Assembly (NCBI RefSeq): GCF_017352375.1 | Contig: NZ_JAFEVR010000009.1 | Coordinates: 1-64,000, forward strand | DNA: 64,000 bases | Source of the DNA: Mycolicibacterium sp. S2-37 | GTDB taxonomy: Bacteria; Actinomycetota; Actinomycetes; Mycobacteriales; Mycobacteriaceae | Direction of reading: 5' to 3' | Shown: piece after piece, positions 17,400 to 28,431 of the stretch | How the letters are laid out: each line of letters opens with the position of its first letter | Position numbering within the stretch: the stretch's first letter is position 1 | The notes under the pieces: model-generated | What the model saw: the letters and a program-made list of their open reading frames with translations, nothing else | Told to the model about the DNA's origin: nothing | The model's database searches: none | Translations under genes and position numbers: made by a program

Positions 17400-17460
17400 C
17401 GCCGTTTCTGCAACAGGGCTGTGGATAAGTCGAATCGACGACCCTCACGCAGAAATCGGT
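17400..17460. repeat. Palindromic flanking repeat, copy B (upstream of nuclease gene)
   Basis: 50-bp core at 17405-17454, starting TTTCTGCAACAGGG and ending CCCTCACGCAGAA, in the same orientation as copy A. The two arms are near complements of each other, so each copy can fold into a hairpin. It lies 45 bp upstream of the nuclease ATG. Confidence 0.85.
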
Positions 17461-17493
17461 GGGCGACAACGCGAGGACCCTCCACGGGAGCGT

Positions 17494-19035
17494 CTAGCGC
17501 CAGCTCGGTAGCCAGATCTGCAGGTTCCAGGTCGACTGGGAGATCGGGATGCCGGTCAGAATTGGGAACAGCCAGGCGAAGTTGGTGATGACCAGCGCCA
17601 CATAGCCGGCGACCACCATCAGCCCCAGGGTCCGGCGTTCGGGGTTCTGCCGCGGCGCATACAAGATGTCGCCGAGGATCAGCGCGATCGCGAGCACCAG
17701 GAACGGCGCCATCACGACCGCGTAGAAGAAGTACATCTGCCGGTCGATGTCTGCGAACCACGGCAGAAAACCCGCGCAGTAACCGGTCAGGACGACGGCG
17801 TATCGCCAGTCCCGCTTCACGAAGGTCCGCCACACCGCCCAGCCCAGCACCGGCACCGCGAGGAACCACATCGCCGGCGTGCCGACCAGCATCACCGCCT
17901 TGACGCACGACTGTGCGCCGCAGCCGGGCACGTCCTGGTTGTCGATCGCGTACAGCACCGGCCGCAGCGACATCGGCCACGTCCAGGGTTTGGACTCCCA
18001 CGGGTGGTGGTTGCCCGCCGCGTTGGTCAGGCCGGAATGGAAGCGGTACGCCGCATAGGTGTAGTGCCACAGCGAGCGGAGCGCGTCGGGCACCGGCCAG
18101 GCGCTGTCGTCGCCGATCGACCGGCCTACTTCGTGACGGTTCACGCCGGTCTCGGAGGCGAACCACGGCGTGTAGGACGCCAGGTACACCGCGAACGGGA
18201 TGAGCCCGAGTGCATACACCGCAGGCCCGGCGTCGCGGCGCAACACACCCCGCCACGGGTGGGGCACCCGGTACTGGCGGCGGGCGGCGACGTCGAGCAC
18301 CAGCGTCATCACGCCGAAGAACGCCACGAAGTACAGACCCGACCACTTGGTCGCGAACGCAAGCCCAAGCAACACGCCTGCGCCGAAGCGCCACCACCGC
18401 ACACCGAGGCGTGGCCCCCACGGTGTCTCGTCGATCCGACCCTCCAGCAACGCGACGTGCATGCGGGCCCGGACCTGATCGCGGTCGACCATCAGACATC
18501 CGAATGCGGCCACCACGAAAACGGTCAGGAAGCCGTCGAGCAGCGCGGTCCGCGCGGCGACGAACGTGACCCCGTCGGCGATCAGGAGCAACCCGGCGAT
18601 GCCGCCCACCGCGGTGGACCGGGTGATCCGGCGGGCGATGCGCGCCACCAGCAGGACGAGCACCACCCCGCACACCGCGCCGGAGAACCGCCAGCCCAGG
18701 CCGTTGTACCCGAACAACGCCTCGCCGATCGCGATCATCTGCTTGCCGACGGGCGGATGCACCACCAGGCCGTAACCCGGGTTGTCCTCGACGCCGTGAT
18801 TGTGGAGCAGCTGCCAGGCCTGCGGGGCGTAGTGCTTCTCGTCGAAGACCGGTGTACCGGCGTCCGTCGGCGAGCCGAGATTGAGGAATCGGGTGATCGC
18901 GGCGAGCGCGGCGACGACGGCGGTCATCGCCCAGCCCTGCAACCGGTCGACCGGACCGAAGTCGGCGATGGGCACCAGGGGGGCCGGGCTGATGACGGGG
19001 ACCGCGCGCGGAGCTTCGGTGGCGGGGGCGGTCAC
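17494..19035 (-). CDS. pmt: Dolichyl/polyprenyl-phosphate-mannose protein O-mannosyltransferase
   Basis: Transfers mannose from polyprenyl-phosphate-mannose to Ser/Thr of proteins during Sec export. GT39 integral membrane protein, 513 residues, with about ten membrane segments. The catalytic DE pair is in TPVFDEKHYAPQAW, the first extracytoplasmic loop. HPPVGK and the conserved PMT loops around NAAGNHHPWESKPW and YFFYAVVMAPFL follow. Start chosen at GTG 19033-19035, with TACGAT eight bases upstream; an upstream ATG at 19059 would read through the promoter. Ortholog of Rv1002c, divergent to rsmI. Confidence 0.95.
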   Translation of the reverse strand: MTAPATEAPRAVPVISPAPLVPIADFGPVDRLQGWAMTAVVAALAAITRFLNLGSPTDAGTPVFDEKHYAPQAWQLLHNHGVEDNPGYGLVVHPPVGKQMIAIGEALFGYNGLGWRFSGAVCGVVLVLLVARIARRITRSTAVGGIAGLLLIADGVTFVAARTALLDGFLTVFVVAAFGCLMVDRDQVRARMHVALLEGRIDETPWGPRLGVRWWRFGAGVLLGLAFATKWSGLYFVAFFGVMTLVLDVAARRQYRVPHPWRGVLRRDAGPAVYALGLIPFAVYLASYTPWFASETGVNRHEVGRSIGDDSAWPVPDALRSLWHYTYAAYRFHSGLTNAAGNHHPWESKPWTWPMSLRPVLYAIDNQDVPGCGAQSCVKAVMLVGTPAMWFLAVPVLGWAVWRTFVKRDWRYAVVLTGYCAGFLPWFADIDRQMYFFYAVVMAPFLVLAIALILGDILYAPRQNPERRTLGLMVVAGYVALVITNFAWLFPILTGIPISQSTWNLQIWLPSWR

Positions 19036-19043
19036 GTCAACAG

Positions 19044-19053
19044 ATCGTAGGCT
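19044..19053. promoter_or_regulatory. Overlapping divergent -10 elements of pmt and rsmI
   Basis: ATCGTAGGCT: read on plus, TAGGCT (19048-19053) lies six bases before the rsmI ATG. Read on minus, TACGAT (19049-19044) lies eight bases before the pmt GTG. The two hexamers share the central TA at 19048-19049. Confidence 0.6.
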
Positions 19054-19059
19054 GTGCAC

Positions 19060-19896
19060 ATGTCCGCCGGTCGACTGCTGCTCGGCGCCACCCCGCTAGG
19101 GCAGCCCGGCGACGCGTCGACGCGTCTGGTGGCCGCTTTGAGCGGCGCCGACATCATCGCCGCAGAGGACACCCGGCGGGTACGCCAGCTGGCGCAGTCG
19201 CTGGAGGTGCGGCCCACCGGCAGGGTGACCAGCCTGTTCGACCAGAACGAGGCGTCACGTGTGCCCGCCCTGGTCGAGGCCGTCCAGTCGGGGGCCACTG
19301 TGCTGGTGGTCAGCGACGCCGGGATGCCGCTGATCAACGACCCCGGCTACCGCCTGGTGACTGCGTGCATCGAGGCCGGTCTGACCGTCAGTTGCCTGCC
19401 GGGTCCGTCGGCGGTGACCACGGCGCTGGCGGTGTCGGGCCTGCCGTCGGACCGGTTCTGCTTCGAAGGATTCGCGCCACGCAAACAGGCCGCACGTACA
19501 GCGTGGCTGCAGACGCTGGCCACCGAGCAGCGCACCTGCGTGTTCTTCGAGTCCCCGCGCCGCCTGCCCGACACCCTGCGCGATGCGGTCGCCACGCTCG
19601 GCCCCGACCGGCGCGCCGTGGTGTGCCGCGAGTTGACCAAGACCCACGAGGAGATCAGGCGCGGGTCACTGGCCGACCTCGCCGAGTGGGCCGCCGACGG
19701 CGTGCTCGGCGAGATCACCGTCGTACTGGCCGGGGCGGTGCCGCAGGCCGATGTGGACACCCTGGTTGATCAGGTCAACGAGCGCGTCGCCGCGGGCGTC
19801 CGGGTCAAGGACGCGTGCGCCGAGGTGATCGCCGCCAATCCGGGTGCGCCGTCGCGGCGCGAGCTCTACGACGCGGTGCTGCGCTCGCGCGATTAG
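19060..19896 (+). CDS. rsmI: 16S rRNA 2'-O-ribose C1402 methyltransferase
   Basis: 278 residues from ATG 19060; a GTG six bases earlier is in frame, but the -10 position favours the ATG. Tetrapyrrole methylase fold: LLLGATPLGQPGD, IIAAEDTRRVRQL, VVSDAGMPLINDPGYRLV (SAM-binding region) and CLPGPSAVTTALAVSGLP are all typical of RsmI, which modifies C1402 in the decoding centre. Ortholog of Rv1003. Its stop overlaps the stop of the convergent pabB-like gene by 4 bp. Confidence 0.96.
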   Translation: MSAGRLLLGATPLGQPGDASTRLVAALSGADIIAAEDTRRVRQLAQSLEVRPTGRVTSLFDQNEASRVPALVEAVQSGATVLVVSDAGMPLINDPGYRLVTACIEAGLTVSCLPGPSAVTTALAVSGLPSDRFCFEGFAPRKQAARTAWLQTLATEQRTCVFFESPRRLPDTLRDAVATLGPDRRAVVCRELTKTHEEIRRGSLADLAEWAADGVLGEITVVLAGAVPQADVDTLVDQVNERVAAGVRVKDACAEVIAANPGAPSRRELYDAVLRSRD

Positions 19897-21128
19897 ACCG
19901 GCTCGGCAGCGGACGCCCCGACGATCGGCGCCGCCTTGTGCAGGCACTCGTCCCATTCGCGGTCGGGGTCCGAGTCAGCGGTGATCCCGCCGCCCACCCC
20001 CAGGACCGCCGACCCGTCGGGGCCGAACTCCACGGTGCGGATCGCCACGTTCAGCTCACATCCGGCCATCGGTGACGCCAAACCGATAGTGCCGCAATAG
20101 ATTCCGCGTCGCGCCCGTTCCCAGCCGCGCAGCAGTTCCCTGGCTCGCGTCTTGGGTGTGCCGGTGACCGACGCCGGCGGGAACGTCGCCTCGAGCATGT
20201 CGGACATCGGCAGCTCGGCGTCGGCGGAGGCGGCCACCGTGGACACCAGATGCCACACGCCCGGTGCCGGCCGTACGGCGAGGAGTTCGGGCACCGTCAC
20301 CGATCCGGTGACCGCGACGCGGCCCAGGTCATTGCGGACGAGGTCGACGATCATGATGTTCTCCGCGACGTCCTTGACCGAGGACAGCAGGGCCGACGGA
20401 TCCGCCCAGCGCGGCAGCGTGCCCTTGATCGGGCTCGATGTGACAGCCGTTCCGCGCCGCTGCAGGAACAGTTCCGGGGACAGTGACGCCACCGCGCCCC
20501 AGTCGCCGGCCAGGTAGGCGGCCCGCGCGGGCCGTCCCCGCGCCGCGGTGTCGGTGAAGAACGCCAGACTGTCACCGGCGAGCCGGCCGGTGAACTGTGT
20601 GCACACGCACGCCTGGTACACCTCGCCGGCGGCGATCGCCTCCAGGCAGTCGAGCACGCCGCGGCGGTGGGCGTCGCGATCGGGCGCAGTCCACTCGATG
20701 TGGTGGTTCGCCTCGGTGCCGGGGCTGCGCAGCGCAGCGGTGACCCAGCCGGGAAGCGCTGCGCCGGTGAGGCTTTCGTACCACCAGCAGCCGTCCCGAT
20801 CGCGGCGCAGGACGCTGTCCGACCAGCCGCCTGCGGCGACCGGAATGCGCGGTCCCGCGCCGTCGGCGCCGCTGTCCGGGTAGGACAGATAGCCGAACCA
20901 CCCACCGCCGACGACGTTTCCGGCGCCGTCGGCGCCGGGTGCGACGGCGAACACCTGCTCCGGATCAACGGGCACGATCGGCACCGAAGGGGCGATGACG
21001 GCTCGGGAGTCGAACCAGTCGCCGAGCAGCGCGGCCGGCGGCGCGAGCGAAAGCCGGGCCGCCGCGTGCCCGACGGCGGTCAGGACCGCTGGGCCGTCGC
21101 CCAGGTCGCCGAGCCGCTCGATGCGCAC
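19893..21128 (-). CDS. pabB: Aminodeoxychorismate synthase component I (PabB-like)
   Basis: 411 residues. Chorismate-binding family. YQACVCTQF, SPELFLQR, and the lysine motif SSPIKGTLPR (K replaces the Ala of anthranilate synthases) mark a PabB-type enzyme that makes 4-amino-4-deoxychorismate for folate. AENIMIVDLVRNDLGR, FPPASVTGTPK and YCGTIG complete the active site. The N-terminal domain is short and variable. No pabA amidotransferase is adjacent. Ortholog of Rv1005c. Confidence 0.92.
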   Translation of the reverse strand: MRIERLGDLGDGPAVLTAVGHAAARLSLAPPAALLGDWFDSRAVIAPSVPIVPVDPEQVFAVAPGADGAGNVVGGGWFGYLSYPDSGADGAGPRIPVAAGGWSDSVLRRDRDGCWWYESLTGAALPGWVTAALRSPGTEANHHIEWTAPDRDAHRRGVLDCLEAIAAGEVYQACVCTQFTGRLAGDSLAFFTDTAARGRPARAAYLAGDWGAVASLSPELFLQRRGTAVTSSPIKGTLPRWADPSALLSSVKDVAENIMIVDLVRNDLGRVAVTGSVTVPELLAVRPAPGVWHLVSTVAASADAELPMSDMLEATFPPASVTGTPKTRARELLRGWERARRGIYCGTIGLASPMAGCELNVAIRTVEFGPDGSAVLGVGGGITADSDPDREWDECLHKAAPIVGASAAEPV

Positions 21129-21135
21129 CGGCCCA

Positions 21136-22041
21136 TTATCGACTGATGCGCCGCGGCACCATCACACCTGTGAGCTTCTCCGGGTTGCGCATCGCGTAGA
21201 AGTTGGTGATCTTGCCGTCGGTGAGCTCGACGGTGATGATGCCCTCGAAGCTGTCGCCGAGGTAGAGCTTCATCGCGGGCGCGTTGTTGAACGTCGCCGG
21301 TTCGACCCGCCCGTTCTCCCCGGCCGCCCGGACCAGCCCCACCAGCAGGCGGGCGACGCGTTCGGCGCCGGACACGGGCCGGCGGGCGGCGCTGACCTTG
21401 CCGTCGCTGTCGGCGGTCCACACCACGTCCGGCGCCAACATCGCCATCAGGCCGTCGATGTCGCCGGTGGCCGCGGCCGTGAAGAACCGCGCGGTGATCT
21501 CCTCGGCGCTGCGCGGGTCGACGGGCTCGAAGCGCTTGCGTCTGGCCTGCACGTGCGCGCGGGCGCGGTGCGCCATCTGACGCACCGCGGCCGTGGATTT
21601 GCCGATGGCCGAAGCGATCTCGTCGTGGTCGAAGCCGAACACCTCGCGCAGGACGAACACCGCGCGTTCGTCGGGCGTCAACGTCTCCAGCACCACCATC
21701 ATCGCCATCGACACCGACTCGGCCAGCACCAGATCGGCCGACGCGTCGGTGCCGTCACCGGCGTCGAGCAGCAGCGGTTCGGGCAGCCAAGGGCCGACGT
21801 ACTCCTCGCGCCTACGGGACTGGGCCCGTAACGCATTGAGTGACTGCCGGGTGACCAGCTGGGCGAGGTAGCTCTTGGTGTCGCGCACCGAGGACAGGTC
21901 CACCTCAGCCCAGCGCAGGTAGCTCTCCTGTAGGACGTCGTCGGACTCTGATGCGCTGCCGAGGATCTCGTAGGCGATGGTGAACAGCAGCGGTCGCAGC
22001 GCAGTGAACCGCTCGGCATGCTCGGCGGCGCCGGCGATCAT
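21136..22041 (-). CDS. ECF41-type RNA polymerase sigma factor (SigJ-like), copy 1
   Basis: 301 residues from ATG 22041. Sigma region 2 (about 13-75) and region 4 (about 115-170, DERAVFVLREVFGFDHDEIASAIGKS) are joined by a linker carrying YVGPWLPEPL (81-90), the ECF41 signature. A C-terminal SnoaL-like domain (about 178-300) carries DSDGKV (211-216) and a terminal NPEKL motif. In this group the C-terminal domain tunes activity in place of a membrane anti-sigma factor. The start overlaps the oxidoreductase stop as ATGA, so the two are translationally coupled. Confidence 0.9.
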   Translation of the reverse strand: MIAGAAEHAERFTALRPLLFTIAYEILGSASESDDVLQESYLRWAEVDLSSVRDTKSYLAQLVTRQSLNALRAQSRRREEYVGPWLPEPLLLDAGDGTDASADLVLAESVSMAMMVVLETLTPDERAVFVLREVFGFDHDEIASAIGKSTAAVRQMAHRARAHVQARRKRFEPVDPRSAEEITARFFTAAATGDIDGLMAMLAPDVVWTADSDGKVSAARRPVSGAERVARLLVGLVRAAGENGRVEPATFNNAPAMKLYLGDSFEGIITVELTDGKITNFYAMRNPEKLTGVMVPRRISR

Positions 22042-23231
22042 TCGGCGGGCACCTCCACCTTCGTCTTCGCCGCCCCGGCCAGCTGGCGGGACCGCTTGCC
22101 GCTCTTGAGCCAGAAGTAGGAGCCCGGCTTGCGGGCTTCCTTGGCGAGGAATGCGATCGTGCCGTTGCAGACGGCCTCCTTCACCGTCGCCGCCGCCCGG
22201 CCACCGATGTAGAGCGGCAGCACGGTGTCGTCGGTGCGGGCGAGCTGGATGACGCCGGCCCGGCGGCCAAGGCTCACGCACTGACCGGTGAACGCCTGGC
22301 TGAGCACCGCCGGCTCCTCGCCCGCGATGCGGCTCAGCACGGTGTTGGCGGCTTGGGCGCCCAGCGGGATGGCGGCTTGGCAGCTCATCCGCAGCGGCAG
22401 CTCCGATGGCGCCGCGGCGTCTCCGGCGGCGACGATCCGCGTGTCGTCCACGCTGGTCAGCGTCTCGTCGGTGAGCAGCCGGCCGAGCGCGTCGGTGCGC
22501 AGCCCACTGCGCGCAGCCAGGTCGGGCACCGAGAAACCGGCGCTCCAGATGGTGACGACACTGGGCAGTTCCCGCCCGTCGGACAGCACCACCGACTGCG
22601 GCGTCACCTCGGTGACGGTCGCGCCGGGCCCCTCGAGGACGGTGACGCCGAGCTTGCGGAGTCGTCGTGCCACGGAACGCCGGGTGGTAGTGCTGAAGTA
22701 CGGGCCGAGCACGTTGCCGCAGACGATGGTGACGGTGCGGCCTTCCTCGGCGAGTTCGGCGGCGGTCTCGATGCCGGTGGGCCCGGCGCCGACAACGGTC
22801 ACCGGCGAACCGGGATGAGTCGCGTCGAGCGCCGCCCGCAGCCGTTCGGCGTGCTCGTATTCGGAGATGGGGTGCGCGTGCTCGGCAGCGCCGGGAACCG
22901 TCATGACGCCGCCGGTGCTGCCCAGCGCGTAGACGAGGTAGTCGTAGGTCAGCGTGGTGCCGGAGGCAAGAGCGACCGTCCGGGCGGCGGGGTCGATGAC
23001 CTCGGCGGTGTCGACGACCAGCCTGACGCCCTCGCCGAGGATGTCGCGGTAGTCGACCACGGCGTCGTCGGATCCGGTCAGCAACTGATGCAGGCGGATC
23101 CGTTCGACGAATTGCGGTCGCGCGTTCACCAGCGTGATGTCGACGTCGCCGCGGGTGCGCAGGTGGTTCGCGGCCATCACCCCGGCGTATCCGCCGCCGA
23201 TCACGACGACGTGGGTGCGGTGTTCGGTCAT
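22038..23231 (-). CDS. FAD-dependent pyridine-nucleotide oxidoreductase (NDH-2-like), copy 1
   Basis: 397 residues from ATG 23231, preceded by GAGGAGG. FAD-binding glycine motif VVVIGGGYAGVMAANHL at the N-terminus, NAD-binding VTVVGAGPTGIETAAELAEEG (about 150-170), and the FAD-contact motif RIVAAGDAAAP. There is no CxxxxC redox disulfide, so it is of the NDH-2/apoptosis-inducing-factor class, not a thiol reductase. ECF41 sigma genes are typically linked to an oxidoreductase, carboxymuconolactone decarboxylase or epimerase gene; this is the oxidoreductase variant. Physiological substrate unknown. Confidence 0.88.
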   Translation of the reverse strand: MTEHRTHVVVIGGGYAGVMAANHLRTRGDVDITLVNARPQFVERIRLHQLLTGSDDAVVDYRDILGEGVRLVVDTAEVIDPAARTVALASGTTLTYDYLVYALGSTGGVMTVPGAAEHAHPISEYEHAERLRAALDATHPGSPVTVVGAGPTGIETAAELAEEGRTVTIVCGNVLGPYFSTTTRRSVARRLRKLGVTVLEGPGATVTEVTPQSVVLSDGRELPSVVTIWSAGFSVPDLAARSGLRTDALGRLLTDETLTSVDDTRIVAAGDAAAPSELPLRMSCQAAIPLGAQAANTVLSRIAGEEPAVLSQAFTGQCVSLGRRAGVIQLARTDDTVLPLYIGGRAAATVKEAVCNGTIAFLAKEARKPGSYFWLKSGKRSRQLAGAAKTKVEVPAE

Positions 23232-23280
23232 CTCGTCCTCCTCGGGTTCTCCGGCTCTCCGTCGAGCCGGCTTTACCTCA

Positions 23281-23308
23281 AGACACCGCACACACCGAAA
23301 GTGTGACA
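23281..23308 (-). promoter_or_regulatory. Candidate ECF41 promoter of module 1
   Basis: On the minus strand TGTCACA (23308-23302), 16 bases, TGTCT (23285-23281). The first hexamer-plus-one equals the -35 consensus I recall for ECF41 promoters (TGTCACA, with a CGTC-like -10). It lies about 50 bp upstream of the oxidoreductase ATG. Confidence 0.6.
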
Positions 23309-23332
23309 TCTCGGCCGTCAGGGTGGTGGAGG

Positions 23333-24238
23333 TCACACCCGGCGGATGCGTCGCGCAACGCTGATGCCGGCCAGCTTGTCGGGGTTCGCCACGGCATAGA
23401 CGTTGGTGATCCTCGCGTCGGTGACTTCCATCAGGAACAACCCCTGGACGCCGTCGCCGCTGTAGAGCACCACCGCCGGGGTGCCGCTTAAGGTCGCCAG
23501 CTCGAACCGGATGTCGGGCAGGTGCCGTGGCGCGGCCCGTACCAGGCCGGCGATGACGTTCGCCACCTTCCGCGCGCCGTGAACCGGGCGCCGGATCGCC
23601 CTCGCCTTGCCGCCGCTGTCGGTGGTCCACGTGACGTCCGGGGCGAGCAGCGCCAGCAGGCCTTCGATGTCACCGGTCGTCGCGGCGGACATGAACCGTT
23701 CGGCCACCCTGGTGGCCTCGGTGGGATCCACGGAAGGAAATCTCCTACGGCGGGCGTGTACGTGTTCGCGCGCCCGGTAGGCCATCTGCTTCACCGCGCC
23801 GACGGATCTGCCCACGGCCGAGGAGATCTCGCTGTAATCGAAGCCGAACACCTCGCGCAGCACGAACACCGCGCGCTCGTCGGGGGCGAGGGTCTCCAGA
23901 ACCACCAGCATCGCCATCGACACCGATTCGGCCAGCACCACGTCGCACGACGGATCGTGCTCGTCGAGTAGCAGCGGCTCCGGCAACCAGGGGCCGACGT
24001 AGTCTTCGCGGCGGCGGTGGCCCGCCCGCCGCGCGTTGAGCGCCTGTCGGGTCACCAGTTGGGCCAGGTAGGACCGGGTGTCGCGGACCGTCGTGAGGTC
24101 CACCTCGGCCCACCGGAGATAGCTGTCCTGCAGGACGTCGTCCGATTCCGTTGCGCTGCCCGAGATCTCGTAGGCGATCGTGAACAGCAGCGGTCGCAGA
24201 GCGGTGAACTGCTCGGCGTGTTGACCGGTGTCGGTCAC
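23333..24238 (-). CDS. ECF41-type RNA polymerase sigma factor (SigJ-like), copy 2
   Basis: 301 residues from GTG 24238, overlapping the oxidoreductase stop as GTGA. It is collinear with copy 1 over its full length: sigma region 2, the YVGPWLPEPL linker, region 4 (DERAVFVLREVFGFDYSEISSAVGRS), and a SnoaL-like domain with DSGGK in place of DSDGK and a terminal NPDKL. Divergence in the region 4 recognition helix (SAVGRSVGAVKQM versus SAIGKSTAAVRQM) suggests a partly different promoter preference. Confidence 0.9.
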   Translation of the reverse strand: MTDTGQHAEQFTALRPLLFTIAYEISGSATESDDVLQDSYLRWAEVDLTTVRDTRSYLAQLVTRQALNARRAGHRRREDYVGPWLPEPLLLDEHDPSCDVVLAESVSMAMLVVLETLAPDERAVFVLREVFGFDYSEISSAVGRSVGAVKQMAYRAREHVHARRRRFPSVDPTEATRVAERFMSAATTGDIEGLLALLAPDVTWTTDSGGKARAIRRPVHGARKVANVIAGLVRAAPRHLPDIRFELATLSGTPAVVLYSGDGVQGLFLMEVTDARITNVYAVANPDKLAGISVARRIRRV

Positions 24239-25416
24239 GACTCCGGCACCACCGATGCGATGGCGGGGGTCGCAGGACGTCGGCCGCCGCGGAGCCAGAA
24301 GCCCGACCCGGGCTTGCGAGCTGCCCGCCGCAGACCCCAGAGCGTCCCCTTGCAGATGGACTCCTTGAGCACGGCGGCGACTCGTCCGCCGATGTAGAGG
24401 TCGACCGGGGTGTCGTCGGGGCGGGAGAACTGCAGTATTCCTGCGCGGCGCCCGAGGCTGGTGCACGACCCCGGTATCGCGTACTGGAGCTGTGCCGGCT
24501 GGGAGCCTGCGATCCGGCTGAGCACCGTCTCGGCAGCCTGAGGCCCGAGCTGGGTGGCCGATGCGCAACACATCCGCAGCGGACGGCCGGACGGGGCGGC
24601 GCAGTCGCCGGCGGCGACGATGCGCGGGTCGTCGATGCTGGTGAGGGTCTCGTCGGTGAGCAGCCGGCCCAGCGCATCGGTGCGCAGGCCGCTATGGGCG
24701 GCCAGGTGGGGGACCCCGAAGCCCGCGGTCCAGATGGTGACAGCGCTCGGGCGGACGGCTCCGTCGTCGAGGACGACGGCGGCGGCGCGCACCTCGGCCA
24801 CCGAATCGGTCTCCAGCACGTGCACGCCGAGCTTGGCCATCACCTTGGCGACCGAGCGCCGGCCCGACTCCGACAATTGCGCCGGACCCAATCGGCCACC
24901 GCAGACGAGCGTCACCGCACGGCCTTTTCCGGCGAGCTCGGTCGCGACCTCGATGCCGGTCAGTCCTGCACCGACGACGGTCACCGGTGCGTCGAGCGGT
25001 CGCTCGTCGATGGCTGTGTGCACCCGTTGTGCCTGTTCGAGTTCGGCGATGGGGTAGGCGAATTCCGCCGCGCCCGGCACCGATGCGGGCACGGCGCCGG
25101 TGCTGCCGACCGCGTATACGACGTAGTCGTAGTCGAGCGCGCCGCCCGAGGCGAGCTCCACCGAACGGCTGGCGGTGTCGATGCGGGCTGCGGTGTCGAC
25201 GACGAGCCGGACGCCCTCACCGAGTAGCGGGGCGTAGTCCGTGGTGGCCCTGCCGGTGCCCGCGACCAGCTGGTGCAGTCGGATCCGTTCGACGAAGTCC
25301 GGCCGCGGGTTGACCACGGTGACGTCGACGTCCCGGCGTGACCGCAACTGGTTGGCCGCCAGAATGCCGGCGTAGCCGCCGCCGATGACGACGACACGGG
25401 TGTGGTGGTGGGTCAT
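24235..25416 (-). CDS. FAD-dependent pyridine-nucleotide oxidoreductase (NDH-2-like), copy 2
   Basis: 393 residues from ATG 25416. Same architecture as the copy at 22038-23231: VVVIGGGYAGILAANQL, VTVVGAGLTGIEVATELAGKG, RIVAAGDCAAP, and a C-terminal R/P-rich tail. The RLHQLVAG and RTDALGRLLTDETLTS blocks are nearly identical between copies, so they arose by tandem duplication of the two-gene module. It is the first gene of its unit. Confidence 0.88.
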   Translation of the reverse strand: MTHHHTRVVVIGGGYAGILAANQLRSRRDVDVTVVNPRPDFVERIRLHQLVAGTGRATTDYAPLLGEGVRLVVDTAARIDTASRSVELASGGALDYDYVVYAVGSTGAVPASVPGAAEFAYPIAELEQAQRVHTAIDERPLDAPVTVVGAGLTGIEVATELAGKGRAVTLVCGGRLGPAQLSESGRRSVAKVMAKLGVHVLETDSVAEVRAAAVVLDDGAVRPSAVTIWTAGFGVPHLAAHSGLRTDALGRLLTDETLTSIDDPRIVAAGDCAAPSGRPLRMCCASATQLGPQAAETVLSRIAGSQPAQLQYAIPGSCTSLGRRAGILQFSRPDDTPVDLYIGGRVAAVLKESICKGTLWGLRRAARKPGSGFWLRGGRRPATPAIASVVPES

Positions 25417-25449
25417 GGTGTCTCCGATCGTTCGGGGTTGATGCCCCTG

Positions 25450-25477
25450 AGACACCGCTCGCGGTCGGCGCGTCACG
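25450..25477 (-). promoter_or_regulatory. Candidate ECF41-like promoter of module 2
   Basis: On the minus strand CGTGACG (25477-25471), 16 bases, TGTCT (25454-25450). It has the same spacing and the same GCGGTGTCT block as the module 1 promoter, but a changed -35 (GT and AC kept). Confidence 0.4.
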
Positions 25478-25505
25478 CGGCTGACCGTAGTTGTGATCTA
25501 CGCCA

Positions 25506-28405
<2,900 letters not shown>

Positions 28406-28415
28406 TTCGCGCTCA

Positions 28416-28425
28416 ACTCTATGGT
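28416..28425. promoter_or_regulatory. Overlapping divergent -10 elements of metS and tatD
   Basis: ACTCTATGGT: plus-strand TATGGT (28420-28425) is six bases before GTG 28432 and 16 bp after a TTGCTC -35 (28398-28403). Minus-strand TAGAGT (28421-28416) is ten bases before the metS ATG. The hexamers share the central TA. Confidence 0.6.
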
Positions 28426-28431
28426 GTGGAG

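Noticed and set aside
16461..17454. The two palindromes as terminal inverted repeats of a standard IS element
   Set aside because: They are in direct, not inverted, orientation, no transposase is encoded, and no target-site duplication is evident.
16100..18673. Very long minus-strand open frame (857 codons) across arcA, the nuclease-like gene and pmt
   Set aside because: It is out of frame with the real genes and R/G/P-rich as expected of high-GC shadows; all three true genes are well supported.
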